From Vanilla planifolia (lineage: Eukaryota; Streptophyta; Magnoliopsida; Asparagales; Orchidaceae): a DNA stretch of 64,000 bases. A program made the translations under genes and the position numbers. Where the stretch lies: the NCBI GenBank assembly GCA_023846275.1, contig CM043865.1:31200412-31264411 (forward strand), in the 5' to 3' direction. Below, piece after piece: positions 11,065-26,000 of the stretch. The notes under the pieces are model-generated. The model ran no database searches. It saw nothing but the letters and a program-made list of their open reading frames with translations, and was not told the origin of the DNA. The stretch's first letter is position 1; every line of letters starts with the position of its first letter.

Positions 11065-14000
11065 TTGATGGCGGCAACTATAAGGGGCCTTCGCCTCATG
11101 CGGGCCCTCAATCTCCGTCAGTTTTTAGTTTTGGAAAGGACTCCTCCAGCTCCTTCTCCATCGCCGGCGCCTCTTTTGGAGGCAGCTACCCTGCTTCCCC
11201 TTTATCGGAGAAACAATCCAACACTATCCCTCTTCTCCCAAGTCAGTATGCATCTCCTTCCAGCGCTCGAGTGATTGGATTCTGTGCATACTATTTACTA
11301 TTCGTTTCCCATAATTTGGTTTTTAGCTGGGTAATTCTTGTCATCAATGGAACCGGCGCCGACTATCGAGCCAGGCACTGGTTGATTCTCCGGTTGGGGG
11401 TGTGGTAGAGGTGCCGCTGGCGCAGACAGGAGAAGGCATTGCGGAGTGTGAGCTCCTCAAGTGGTTTGTGGAAGAGGTGATGTGAATTTCTCGTTCGAAC
11501 GTGAATTTGTGATGAGCTGTTATGGCTCGAGGAATAGCTATTAAGATCGATTAAGTTTGATGATAAATATACTTTATTTAATGGCAGGGAGATCATGTAG
11601 AGGAATTCCAACCCATATGCGAAGTACAGAGTGACAAAGCAACTATGGAAATCACAAGTAGGTTTAAGGGAAAGGTCTTAGAAGTTCACTGTTTTCCTGG
11701 GGATATTGTGAAGGTAAGTAATGTTAACAATTTATCCTCTGTAATAGAACTCTTTTGTTGCAACATAAGACGAATGTGTCTTCAAGTTACTAATTGATTA
11801 TACAGTAATAAGTTGAGTTTGATGTACTGTCCTCAGTTTAATTGATTAGGATGCTTATGTAGAGGTAGACGGATATTATTTATGTGTTTTCCAAACTGCA
11901 AGTCCTTGAGATTCCAATCTCTCTTTTGTTTCTGAGAATCTAATCTGAATAGAATTTAAGTGAAGTTGAAAACCTCAAATTATTCTCTTGAATATTCATA
12001 CTAGAACCATGTAATGCTTATGTTTCATTACTTTTCAATCATTTTCCTTCATCATTAATGGCTTTGATATTGTTTAGCTAGTTTGATATCTACAAAGAAA
12101 CATAAATGCTGATGCAATAAATGACCCAAAGTAGGGATGCTTTGATGAGCATTATTAGGAACACAATAATAAACACAGAGAATGAACTTTCGTAATGAAA
12201 AAGGGTTTAAACATACTTAAGAAAGAACAAAATTTGAAGGAATAAGAAGTAGGATTTTATATGAATGGCACAAATCCAAAAATTGAGCTCACTCTCAATG
12301 TTTGAATACTAACAACAAGCTTGAGTGCTTGGTTATCTTCTTCCTTATGCACATGATGCTTTTATTGCTTAATGCTCTTCAATGTTTGACATCCATTTGA
12401 GAAAGATGGTTGTTGTGGGGTCAGTGCCTAAGCTTACTCTCCCTCATTGACCTTTATTGGAATCATGCACCAGTCATTGTTAACACTGAGTTTAGGAAAG
12501 GTTAGCAATCATTTTAACTTGAATTTGTTGGATTGATAAGCTACACTTTGGAAATTATTGCTTAAGTGCATAATATTGTCAGAAATACCCTGGTTATCCT
12601 CCTTGACTTGCTTTGAGCTGGATTAGAGATCTAATTGATGATTTCATGGAATACCTTTGTTGTTGAAAAATTGATGTTGGAAAATAATGATTTAGCTTTA
12701 GAAAATTCTTGCTAGGTATCTTGCATCTAGAGCTTGATTAGATGCAAAGGCTAGTATTTGACCTCACCCGTTTTTGCATCTTCAACATTATATCTAGGCT
12801 TAAATTCAAAGGGGTTTGTGCATTCTATTTTCAATAATAATGCACCTATAAGGTCATTATCCTTTATGTACCTATTTTGTACTATTGAATTGTTCAAAAT
12901 GATGATTGACTAGCTTCATGTCCTTTTTGGGGATTTTATCTTATTTTTAATTTATCTATTTGAAATTGAGACAAATGATTGAATTGGTTTTGAGGACATG
13001 GTTGTACTTTTTCCCAAGGTAGTATTTGGGAATCCTCATCCTCTTAATTTGACTTACTGAAAAGTGATTTGCTTTTGGTTTTCTAGGATATGTTTGCAAG
13101 TTTTTCAAAAGTTTCCATCATTTATTATTTATTGATCTTGTGGGTCAACTCAGGTTGGTGAAACTTTGTTGAGAATGCTTGTTAATGAAACCGAGAACCC
13201 TTTGACAACTGAGGATTCTGTCAGTGAAAAGTCATTTGACTCGCAGCAGCATGAATCAGAACTTGAAATGTCATCAAGCCATCAAAAAACTCTTGAGGGT
13301 GTTCTTGCTACACCCTCTGTGAGGCATCTTGCAAAGGAGCATGGCATAAATATAAATGAAATTCATGGAACAGGTAAAGATGGTAGAGTTATGAAGGAAG
13401 ATATCTTGAGGTTTGCTACTAGCAAAGGAACATGCAAAGAGTTGCCTTCTGTGTTAGCTGTTCATGCTGAGAGATCAGATCATTTTCAAGAAAGAAAATC
13501 AGAATATGTTGCATCTACACTGGGAGAAATCTATGAGGATAAGATCCTTCCTCTTAGGTATTAAAAATAATTTCTTATAGAATTGATAGGGTCTAGTAAT
13601 TATATATGCATTCCTTAAAATTGTTGCAATGTAGGAATGATAATGCTATATGTATTGTGAGAAAAACAACAGGCATAATTTGGGACTATTTTTGAGTTAA
13701 TATTTGGCTGAAGTTAAAATAATATCTTTAGTGAGGGTGCAGACTCTTGTAGGATGGTAATTATTTTCTTTTCTTTTCTTGGCGCTAGCACTTGGTAAAG
13801 GATATAGCCCATCGATGTTCTGCGATTGGGAAATTTAAGGAAATGGTTTGAGATGCTCAACTTTATATCTATTCTACAAAGGATTGTTGTGTTACTTCAA
13901 ACTTTGATCTTTGCTCTGATGGGCAAACCAATCGTTGAATCCTAATTCTTTGACATTTGCTTGGTCACATCTGTTTTTATTCTTAATCATTGTATTCTAT

Positions 14001-17000
14001 TCAATATTGTTGCACTTTATTTTGTATGAGAGGCAATTAGTATGTATGTTCTTGGGGAAACATGTTACCTATTTGGCAATTGAGGTTTCACTGCTAATTA
14101 TCTTAGTAGAAAGATAAAGATATGTGCCATAAGCATTGCATTTATTCTATAACTTGCAGTTTTCTTGTTTTTTAGATTTTTAAAAAATGGACATCAATTA
14201 AAAGTATAGGTTTGTTGTTTCTTTAAATTTGTATATACATATACTTATATATATGTATATGTATATGTATGTATATACATATACATATATATATGTATAT
14301 GCATGTATATGTATGTATATACATATGTATATATCCACTTTATAGTTATGATGTTGCACTTTTTCTAAATTTTTTACTTACTGCTTTTCCCTCTTATGTT
14401 ATTTGGCTATGGAAAAGCAATACTCTTTCATCTCTCTCTTTTATAGTAAAGTGGTACATTATGGATAATATTTACATTTTAGGGGATTCCAAAGGTCAAT
14501 GGCCAAATCCATGAGCTTGGCTGCAAAAGTACCACATTTCTATTACATTGAAGAGATAAATTGCAGTGCCCTTGTGGAGATCAAATCAACTTTTCAAAAG
14601 GAAAATACTGATCAGGATGTCAAACACACATTTCTTCCATTTCTGGTGAAGTCGCTTTCAATAGTGCTGAACAAGCATCCTCTGATGAATAGCTCATTCA
14701 GTGAAGACTCCCATGCAATTACTTTGAAAGGTACTCAACTATTATCCTATTTTCTTTATCCACATGTTCCATTTGGACAACTAATCTCCTTGCAGCTCAT
14801 TCTAGTATAACGTATGTTCATTTTTTTATTCTCCTTACATATTTATCTGTGTTTTCATCCATTTCATGTTCATGAGTCCAAATTCAACTAAGAAGCTTAG
14901 AGTTCTCTACACTTAATTTCCTAATATCCTTATGTTGTTCTTATTGTTTGAAATTTTCAGCATATAATCCTTTTAACAGTCCAAATACTTTGCTTCAATT
15001 TGATTGGGTTGAGTTGTGCTTTTTTTTCTGAATTATATCCAAAGCAAACCTTGTAATTAGTTAAGCTTAGTGCACCACTTATTGAGATTTTTCTAGCTAA
15101 TATAGAATTCAGGTTCATTTACTTTACCATTCTACTTTACAATATTGTCGCATTTAACTTGTAAATGAAATCAGCAACAAGCAATTTAATCCATTAAGAT
15201 TTGGTATATATTGTATTGATGATGCTCAGAAAACCCAACATATTACATAATAATGTTTGTTTATAGTGGTTGCTTCTACAGATAACTAACATTACCAAGC
15301 ATTGAATTCAGATTAACTAAGTGGATTTATCATTCGTTGTATAATAGTTGGTTAACAAAGAAGCATTAACCAATGGATGGTTCTCATGCTTTCTTGAGGT
15401 CAATAATAATGACTCCATTGGGAGTAATGATTTCATAACTGTTGAATATTTTGAATAGGTACCTAAAATTTTGGAAGTAATAGCTTACATTATTTATTGT
15501 TACTACTAACTAAAACTTTTTATAATACCTATTTAACACATCAATTATATGAATTTATAGCGTACATAAAAATATCAAAATATCTTTACATTCAAGAACT
15601 TGATAAGTATGAATCAGGAAAGAGAGGCTATTTACCACATTGCCTTTAGGATCATGATCACTTTCATCTTTTCAACTTGTCTCTTAGTGGTTTTTAGTTA
15701 ATTTTAAAGATTTGAGTGGTATGCCGGTACTCTAAGGATTTAGATTTTTGATAAGTAATACAATTAAATTTTCAATAACAATTAAACGCCCATGATTTAC
15801 TGTTCTAGACTGGTTTGTTATCAAAATCCATAATAGTCAAAAAACTAACAACACAGTGCACACCTCCTTTTCTTGCAATGCCTCCCTTCTCCTTTTAATG
15901 GATATGCTTAGTTTTGCTCATGAATTACCTGCTTTTTAAATGTTATGGCTCTTGCATCATATAGCTTTGTTAGAAATGAAAGAAGAAAACCAAGTTGTTT
16001 AATAGAGTACTTCTATTTGCTCGATTATGCATAATTTGTCCCAAAATTTACATTTGTGTGATAATTATATCTGATTCTTATGGCTATATTCACATATAGG
16101 TTGTCACAACATTGGTGTTGCCATGGCTACTCCGTATGGTTTAGTTGTACCAAACATAAAGAATGTTCAATCAAAGTCTATGTTGGAGGTTTGTGCAACT
16201 CCTAACACCATTTTTTCTATGATTTTTTTAGTTACTTTTTTGTCCTTAAAAGTAAACTCTCATCTTTATAGGTTAGTTTATTCTGTGAATCAAACTGCAC
16301 ATTGTATGTGCTAGTGTTAGTAAATTTTGTTCTTTCAGGTTTTTAACTACATATGGCTGATGTAGATGTTTAAGTATACCAGTATTGGTGGAGTACATAT
16401 AACAATTTTTTTATTGGTGCACTGCTTCATGAATAATATAGCTTCCTATTTTCTCTTTAAGTTCATCTGTCCTGTTGGTTGCTGTTAGAAATAAGTATTG
16501 AACTTCAAGAATTTACCATTTTGTTGCTTCTTGTTCACATTTTTAATCTCGTCACCTTTTGTAGCATTATAGATATAATTTCTAATCCACACTCTGAGAA
16601 GTAACTGAATACGAAAATAATAGAGGGAGTGGACTAGTATATAGAAGAAAGAAGACAGGATGTAACAGAGCCTGTTGTAAATATAGAACCAATATAGTCG
16701 TCATTATGTAGAACAAGAATTCTAAATTAGCAGGGCCATTCATGGGTTCCCTTTACTCATGCAGAGGTTAATCATTGATCAAAGACTTGCTAAAAATCCA
16801 GAAAATCTAAAATGTTGGGATAAACTTAATGTAGCACTTAAGGAACACGTGTAGCTGTACCCATATCATCAGCATATCCACCCAAATACTTGCTGATGCT
16901 CGTATGTGAGTGATATCTTCACATTGGTATACTGAATGATGTATCCAATTTCTTTAGAAAATTCTGTCAATAATCTGTGTTCCTCACTTGAAAATTGTTG

Positions 17001-20000
17001 ATTTTTGTTGGGGAAATATTTATCCCAAATAGTTGAAATTATTCTAGTGATAAGAACTATATTCTCGAGCATTAATCAATTATGTTCATACATCTCTGAT
17101 TGTGTATTTATATAATTTATCAAGCAATTGAATGTTTTTTGTAACGAATAACATACTTTTTTACGTGTTCTGGTGCTTTCTTGTTTGTACATTCAGGTGT
17201 CTTTGTTATATGTTCAAATGCTGTTATAGCATTGTGTTTTCTATTCATACAATATGAGTTGCCTCTACCTTGTGACATCATAAAATATCAAATATATTGC
17301 ACCTGTTTTGACAAATATGTTTAATTATGACATGGTGTCTTTGTGTATGGTACAAGTTAATTTCATTTCATTAGATGCATCCTTATCTTACATTTTAAAA
17401 TCTTGTTGTATACTTAAGGTTTAGTATGGGATAACCTTTGTTTTATTCAGATTATTTGGCTTAAGTATAGGAGATCTAAATATTTTTTTTAGCTATTTTT
17501 CATGTTCTAAAAGCTAAAACTTAACAGTGTATAATAGCATTTTTTGTTGGTGCTGGTATTTTAATTCTGTTTTGATTTTTTTATGCTATTTTTGGGCTTA
17601 TCTTTTCTTAATATTTTTTTATACCACCCTCCAATCCTTCTCTAAATAACATGGTTATATCTTTTCATAGAATAACATGGTTAAAGATTTCTTAAGTGTC
17701 CTAGATGAAATTGAGATTAGTTGCAAATGATCTTTGTGTACTCTTTAATAATGACTCACGGCCTTTCCTTTTTAGCTTACAAAAGAATTAGCACGGCTTC
17801 AACATCTGGCATTAAACAACAAGCTGAATACAGAAGATATTACCAGGGGGACAATAACCTTGAGCAATATTGGATCTATAGGTGGAAAGTTTGGTTCCCC
17901 AATTCTCAATTTACCTGAAGCTGTCATTATTGCAATTGGAAAAATTCAGAAGCTGCCTCGATTCTCTGAAGATGGCAGTGTATACCCTGCGTGCATCACC
18001 AATGTAAGTTCTTCCATAAAACTTTATGGAAAGTTAGTTCTTATTTATTTGCTTCCTGGTCTGCCAATGTTATTTTTCTTTTATTTGTTACTGCTAAGTA
18101 TGTCAAAAAATGCAAGTGCTTTGCAACTGGTTTTACAGAATCTTGAATTTTATGTGAAGGTCTTGTCCTTCTTGCCATCAAGATTGAAAGGCTACTTCTA
18201 AATATACCAAAAGTCCTTGAACACAAATGAGTCCAAACGCCTTTCATATAATGGCTGATTATATTACATATTATCCATCCTGGCAGTGACACTTTGGGTT
18301 AAACACATCAAGTTACTTATATGTTGTTGTTAAAGTTCATAATTAATCTTGTTGGGAAAAGGAGCACTATGATGTCCACACAAGAGAGATGATAAATTGT
18401 AAATATGACACTTAAATAATTCACTAGTAAATCAATGAAAGTCTTTTATGAGTTGATTTGAATTATTGTAGTCTTATACTTCACCAAAATCTCTTATGAT
18501 AAAGAATGAATTTGAAGCTCTTAGCTTTTTCAATTGATGTGAAATTGTTCATTAGCCTATTCATCATGTTTCGAGACTATTTATACAGGTTTAAGAATGT
18601 CCTTAATGATTTTGTTCACTCACAGTAGTTCTCTAATAGTTATAATTAACTTTCCCAAAATCTGGTTAAACTAACCATAATATAAATTGAATTGATCATA
18701 TCATTTGATCCATGGATTTTATTGTACGATATTCATAATTGTATTGTATGTTAAATGTTAACATATCATATGAAATTCTTAAGTTTTGACTCTCAACAAT
18801 ATGTTAATCCAAATAAAATTATTATATTATATACTGAATATTATCATATCGTACGAAATTCTCAGACTTAGGATATTCATTGATTACTTTGTTTGATCCC
18901 TCAATGCTTGGAACAAATGAACTAATTATATTGTATAATAAAAATATTGTATTGTATGAACTATTTTCGAAAGTTGTTTTCCTCATTTGTACCGTTCGTT
19001 TGATCATTCTATATGATAGTGACATATTATATGATATGGTCTTTTTAGCACATGATTAAGGTTTTTTATTCCAATTATTTTGATTATATTTTGTTAATAT
19101 AATTTATATTTCTAATATTTGATAAGACATTGATAAATTAGAAACTTTATGTGTAAGCTTATATAAGTGTATAAAAGATACTTTGAAAGCTTTTACTAAC
19201 ATATTCAAAACTTCACCATAGTTTAGTGTTTTATAAATATTGTTATAATTTTTATATTCAAAAATAAGTAAAGATGATTCTAAAACGTTCTTCTCTTTAT
19301 TTGCTCAGGCTTCAAACTCTGTCATTGAAAATATTTGAATCTGAGGATGTAGAAAATCCCAAAGAAAAAAAAAGAAAAAAAGAAAGAAGGGAGAGTGCAG
19401 AAGACCTACCGCACTTCGTTGGCGCAGAAAAACCTATTGCCCTTCGCCGCACTTACCAGGAAAGCCATCACGTCGGGTTGAAGAATGAAAAAGAAATCAA
19501 ACATGGTCTTGGTGCTATTTGCTAAGCACTACTATAAATCCTCCTCCCGTCTCCTGCAAGAGGGCCAGAGGAAGAGGTGGAAGTAGAGAGAGAAAGGAGT
19601 AGCTTTAGGAAGCCCTTTCGGCACAGTTGAAACCTTTGCAGTTGCACTGGAAACCGATCGCAAAATGAGTAGTTTCGTTTGCCTCTCCGTCACTAATCCC
19701 TGGAGAAGACCTTCGTCTTCCCAAGCGTTGGCGACTTGTTTAGGGATTTAAAAGTGCGTTTGAACGCAGCTTTCTAAAACCTGCCAATGAACATCAGTGT
19801 CGATCGTGCCATCTATGTCGACCCGCACTGACCCATTTCGACTCGTTGACCGTGTTTGACATGTGCTAACCCGTGCCAACCATGTCAATTCGCCGACCAG
19901 CATCGACTCGCACTTACCCATGTTGACCCGCATTGAATTATGCAGACTTGTGCTCACTCGAACCAATTTGCGCATACCCAAGTCAACTTGCTCCCGCTCG

Positions 20001-23000
20001 AGTAGACCTGCACCGATCCTCGTCAGGGTTCGTGTCCACTAGAGCCGAGTCGTGTCGACCATTGTCAACTCGAGCTCGCTCAGTTGATTCGTTGACGTCA
20101 CTGAGTCAACTCGACACCTATCCTAGGAGACTAGAAATTGATTCCAGCTAATTCGCTGAACATCCAGCCTTCTCTTCATCGATCCAGCCGACTCCCTAGT
20201 GATCTAGGCCGATTCGTCGTCAATCCTAGCCAAGTCGTCGTCAATTTAGGTCGAGCAGTAGTCATCCCTGCCAAATCATCACTAATCCTGATTGAGTCAC
20301 TGCCAATCCAAGCCGAGTCGCCGTCGTTCCAAGCCGAGTCGTTATCGTATCCTATCTCACCATATCAACATCAATCACATTGTGTTCAACATCAACGAGC
20401 CAATAGTGAAACTTCGCCACGTCACGTCAACTTGCCCTAAAGGTGCTCCAATGTTCTTCCAAACAAATTAAGAATTTCGTCCATTCGGGCTTCCTTGTCG
20501 TTGCCTTGATAAGTTTTTGGTTAAATTCTCCAAATTCATTTTTTGCATCAACATTTTCTAGTGCCGTTGTGGGAACATACAAAAAAGCTGAAATGGAAAA
20601 CCAAGAGAAAGCTGTCTTTATTCCCAGAAATAAATCATCTGATAGTCGCAACCAAGAGACAATGGAGATCCTTGCACCATCTAAAATTTTATAAACTTTA
20701 GAACCTCTTCAGACGCCTACTGGTAATCTTTTTTGTTTATTTCAACAGCAAATGAAGTATTTTACAAGATTTTTTTCACCCTTCCTATGCTTATAAGAGA
20801 GCAAATTAAAATAAGTTTGGCCATCTTATCAATTAAAAATTTGTCAAATATATCAAATATCTCTATTCTAATAAAGAGTCACTCAAGGTCCTAGCCACAA
20901 CACCTGAACGTCATTACATTACACCATTTCAAAAGACTTTTAAGTGCGCATCTCTTCACAATATTTTACCAATCTATCATTACCATACGACCCAAAACCC
21001 TCTACTTCACACCAAACAGAAACTCTTTTTTATTGTTGACCTGATCTTGTAATGTCACGAACTTTTATTTTTTATCAGGAACACCCATGTCCCCCTAATG
21101 ATGAGCCTGACCTATTTTGGCAATAAGAATATAACCCAAATGCAAGGAGGTTTCTCTTTTTATCGAAGAGATCCTTTTAACTTCTTTATCTTCTAAACTT
21201 GAACTACCTAACTTCACATTCTATTATGACAATTTAGGTTTATATATTTTCTTTAGAGAATTGGAGATAATTGTCTCTTTATATGTCATAATTAGGCTCA
21301 TCTGATGCAAAGTTTTCTCAACCTATCTTAAAGATGCAGTTTCAAAATAGTTATGAAAATTACCTGTTAGGTCAATTTTCTCATTTTACCAACTTAAAGG
21401 TTATTCTTATCCTTTTTTTACCAATTATATCAGACCTAAAAAGGTCTCTAAATTTCTTCTTGATTTAAAGCAACAATTGGAACCACCTCGAGTTTACCTC
21501 CAATGTTTCAAAGAAACTTTTATAAAGGTTCATTAAGAGGACTCTCGACTTACCCAAATAGCTCTTATCAAATCTCTTCAGTCGAGAGATTTTCAAAAAC
21601 ATATGGTCAGGTTTCTACCAAAATCGTTACAAGAAATCTTCAATAGGGGTATTTGTTTTCTCAATGAGAAGAAATTCTCTTTAAGTCTATCTGACAGATT
21701 AAAAGAGAATGCATTGTCACCTCCAAGGCCCCTTGATCAAAGACAAAAAAGGCTACGAGATGACAAAGATTACCCTTGGAGGGCTCGCTATGATCGCAAG
21801 GATACCATTCTCGACATTTCAGCACTCCCTTAAGTGCACCTCCAGAAGAAATTTTGGTAGCCATTAAAAAAGATAATATATATCAAAAGCCAAGATCATT
21901 ATTGGGAAATAATCAGGACAACGAGATTCTGTAAGTATCATGAGGACCATGGCAACACAACTATTGAATGCAACGCCCTCAATGTCTTAATCGAGAGATT
22001 GTTGAAAGAAAGCCGTCTCTAGGAGTACCAGATAAAAGTTTTCGAACTAAATTTTATTTCTAACAAAGCTTGTAGGACCAAATCTTGTCAAAAAACTGAG
22101 AAAGATAGTCAGATTATTTAGTGGTATTAAAAGAGAAAGACAATGCCTTTGTTAGGATTACTATGCCATCATCGAATGGAAGCAACCCCATTGAAAGAGC
22201 TCTCACATACTTGGAGTGGGGATCACTTGAAAAAATTTTACTCTTAAAAGATAAATATAACAAAGATATGAGTTAACATATTTATTTTATCTTAATCAAC
22301 ATGACTAAGGATCACTTATAAAGTCTCCTGAAAATTCTAGCCTTAATTAAATTTGATTAGCATATTTTTGATATCTTTTTTATTTCCACCAAAATATTAG
22401 AAACTATCGAGAGATGACCTCTATCCCTTCTTTCCCTCATAACTCTCACACGAAGGATACGAGAGATAACATTTAGAATTCTCTTCTTTTATCATTGCTC
22501 CATCACATAAAGACTTGATAAAGCATGTTCTTGCCTCCTCTCTTTCCTCTTATCGCGGCTATGTTACATTATAGATTCAAGAAGCACGACTAAGACCTCT
22601 CTCTCTCTTCGAACAATTATTGGTAGCACAAAAACAAAAAAAAAATGGTTTAGCATCATGTTTTTTTTTATAACTTTAACAAAAGTTCGAGTTGCTTTCC
22701 CACGCTTCAAATTATTGCCAAATTACAAATACCATTGATATATCCTTGTTTTAAAACATTCTTTAAAGAATGATAACTTGATAGTTTTATTGATAAACCC
22801 TTTTTCTAGAAAGATTGCAGACAACTCTTCATTGCAACAAAAATGATGGTATGAAGAGTTAGGGGACTAAATGAAAATGCAGAAAATCCTTGAAGAAAAA
22901 AAAAGAAAGAAAAGTGTGGAGGCCTACTGCACTTCGCCAATGCAGAAAACCTATCGCACTTTGCCACACTCACCAGGAAATCCACAACAGTGGATTAAAG

Positions 23001-26000
23001 AATGGACAAGAAATTCGACGTGGTTTTGGCACCATTTGTCGAGCGCTGCTATAAATCCCTCTCCTGTTGACTGCAAAAGGGACGGAGGAAGAAGCAGAAG
23101 CAGAGAGAGAAAGGAGTAGCTTTGGGAAGCCCTTTAGCGTGGTCGAAACCTTCGTAGTTGTTGCTGGAGGCCGATCGTGAGACGAGTAGCTTCGTTTTCC
23201 TTCGTCTACAATCCCTTGAGAAGACCTTTGTCTTCCTAAGCATCGGCAACATGTTTAGGGATTTAAAAGTACGTTTGAACGCAGCTTTCTAAAAGCTGCT
23301 TGCGAACATCAGTGTTGACCCTCGTCGACCCGTGTCTACATGTGTTGACTCGCATCGACCATTGTTGACTTGCTGACCTACACTGACCTGTGCCAACCTG
23401 CATTTATCCGTGTTGACCCATGCTAACCTGTGCCGACCTGCGCTGACTTGTGTCAACCCTCGCTCACCCGAACCAACCCGTGCATACCTGAGCCAGCTCG
23501 CCCCCACCCAAGCAAACCCGCACTGATCCACTTGGCTTGCGCCCGCACAAGCCGAGCTGTGTCGGCTCACATTGACTCAAGCTTGCTCAGCTGACTTGTC
23601 GCTTCCGCTGAGTCAACTTGACACCGATCCTAAGCAATTCGGGACCGATTCAAGTTGATTCACCACACATCTAGTCGACTTGTCGCTGATCTAGTGGACT
23701 CACCAGTGATCCAGGCTGATTCGCCGCTAATCCAGGCTGATTTGTTGTTGATCCAGGCCTTGTCGTCGTCAATTCTGTCCAAGTTGGAGCCAATCCTAAT
23801 TGGGTCATCGTCGATCCAAGCCGAATCGTTATCACACCCTACCGTATCATCTCAACATCAATCATGTTGTATTTAACATTAACGAACCAATAATGGAATT
23901 TCGCCACTTCACTTCAATTTGTCCTAAAGGTGTTTTCATATTCTTCCAAATAAATTGGGAATTTTGTCCATTCAGGCTTCCTCGTCGTTGACCTAAGTTT
24001 TTGCTTAAATTTTTCGAATCTATTTTTCGCATCAACAAAATCAAAATCAAACTCGACAAATAATTCTCTTATTCATTGTTGAGATGCATGATCTAAAACA
24101 CTTAAGAAAAAAATATTACTAAGACATGAGAATAATTTTGTTGTCATCAAATCATCTATTGACCAAGGCTTCTATAAAACTTGACATCTAAGATCATCTA
24201 AGATATGGCATTTCCTATGGCATCCAACATTCACGAGGTTTCTTCTTAAGAACTGTCTTTCTTTTTGGTACAATTTTTAAAATTTTGGGTCCTAGAGGCG
24301 GTATGCCCAAGAGTTTGCTGGTATGTATTTGATATTTTACTTTCTATGCAATCAAATTCATGTTTCTTTATAGGTGATATGTTATTATTTAACTTATGAG
24401 GGTGATGGTCTTATGTTTATGTATGATACACCACCTTTCACACATCATACTTCAAGATATCGAGTTAGTTTATCAATTATTTGAGAGCTTACCTTAACTT
24501 TTTATTTGTTTATGTATTTGTAGGATAAAGAGGAAACATAGTATTTATCCTTTTAGTCCCATTTTGTGTACAATTATATGGGTTAAATTTATTATATGGA
24601 TTATCATCCAAAATCATGTTAATCAAGCTAAATAGAAAATTTTCTTGCATACATGAGCTAGACTAAGTTTTATAGAAATTTTTGTGGTTGAATTTGGAAA
24701 TCTATTAGCCAGTCATGTCAAATTTCCTCACGCACAAGTGGACTTCCCATTAATTGACACATGATATTATTGTTGCTTTTGTTATTTTTACAAATGATTT
24801 TTGACTTGTTAAATGTATAATCATGAATTGATTGTGGTTATTTGCAAATGAGATCAACAAGCTACTTTACTATTTGTGAACATTCACTTCTATTTCTTTC
24901 TCTTGAGATGCAATATTGCAAATATTGCCTTTGTTCACTTCTCTTTACTATAATTTACCTGTTCTTTTATGACTCTTTATTTTGCTTCTACTTTTATTTC
25001 TTCTTCCTATTAGATCGTTGTGGGTAAAACTAATGTGTATTTCGTTAGGTACATTGTTGTACCCTATGAAATGATCTGCAATTACTTTTATTGAAAAAAT
25101 TTCTTAAGAGGGGTAGAAACAAACCTTAAGAGCATTGTTGTCACTGTTCTTGATAATACCTTATTCTTACTGTAATTGCTAATTTTCTATACACATTTTT
25201 TCATGTCTGAAGGACTGTTGTAAATCATAGTTGATTCTATGAAATTTATTGTTAATGTCATAAAAATTAAACCATTTGTTAGTCAATATTTGAAGTTCTT
25301 ATCATCCAAGGAAAGATCTAAAAATCATGTAGAATTGAATTTATGGAATTACATTAATAAAACATGCAGAAACATCTATTGAATGCTTTGTTAAATGATT
25401 TGTTTGATATTTGTTGTAATTTAAAACTTGCACATGAATTTTTGAAATATATTAGTTACAAATATTTCATAAAAGATGATGACTTGATGAAATATTTAGT
25501 GCAAAACTATTTGAATTCTAAAACATCTTATGTTTCTTCTCAATTCCATGAATAACTTCTCTTGGTTGCTGAGTTAAACATTGACAGAATGGTTCTTAGT
25601 GAACCATGTGTGTTAGCTGCATTGTTTGAAAAACAACTTGATTTGGGAAAAGACAAAGAAGAGTATGAACTTGAGAGGAAAGACCATGGCGTTGAGGATG
25701 TGATTGTAGACATCGGAATTGAGAATGCTAATAGATGGAAGAACAATGTTGATAAGATCAAAGAGATTATCTTATAGTTTAACTAGGTTGATCATAACTC
25801 TACAAAATTCAGTGAATACCCTAATAAGTACAAGGTAGAATAAACCTTAATACTCCAAAGCTTACCTTAGCACCAAGGATCCTCTAAAAAAAAAAGAAAG
25901 ATGATTGTTATATTTATGATAAACTTGATCACCATACTTATTAGTATAGACATGACTAGGAAGGAGACAATACTATCAAGCTTATGGTTATTTTTCCTGA

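Larger units (their letters stand above)
19348..24037 (+). mobile_element. LTR retrotransposon with gag-only interior (non-autonomous, gypsy-like)
   Basis: Two diverged direct repeats of 1.2 kb bound a 2.3 kb interior (20554-22877). Both repeats start TG and end GCATCAACA. The interior starts with AGTGCCGTTGTGGGAAC, resembling an Asp-tRNA type primer-binding site, and a gag-like start ([18 protein letters not shown]) follows at about 20592. At 21927-22010 a [15 protein letters not shown] block matches the C-terminal gag signature (YCxFHxxxGHxTxxC) of Athila/Tat-type gypsy elements. A purine-rich stretch precedes the right LTR. I see no protease, RT or integrase, and the interior is too short for them. 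It is inserted in the sense direction of the host gene. No target-site duplication is apparent (GAGGA on the left, AAATC on the right). Confidence 0.75.

Noticed and set aside
10759..11068. Overlapping open stretches on both strands before the E2 gene (77, 75 and 101 codons)
   Set aside because: No known domain, mutually overlapping, and positioned as the promoter and leader of the E2 gene.
14269..14514. Tyr/Ile/Met-rich peptide
   Set aside because: Arises from the TATG/TATA simple repeat in intron 4 of the E2 gene.
19748..20440. Several open stretches of 72-100 codons, Ser/Arg/Pro-rich
   Set aside because: Produced by the GTYGACY-type repetition of the left LTR; the matching LTR has different, non-homologous open frames.
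23289..23876. Open stretches of 93 and 73 codons with repeated VDxxR-like peptides
   Set aside because: Same cause in the right LTR.
19341..24042. Target-site duplication of the intronic LTR element
   Set aside because: The five bases on either side (GAGGA and AAATC) do not match, so no duplication is claimed.
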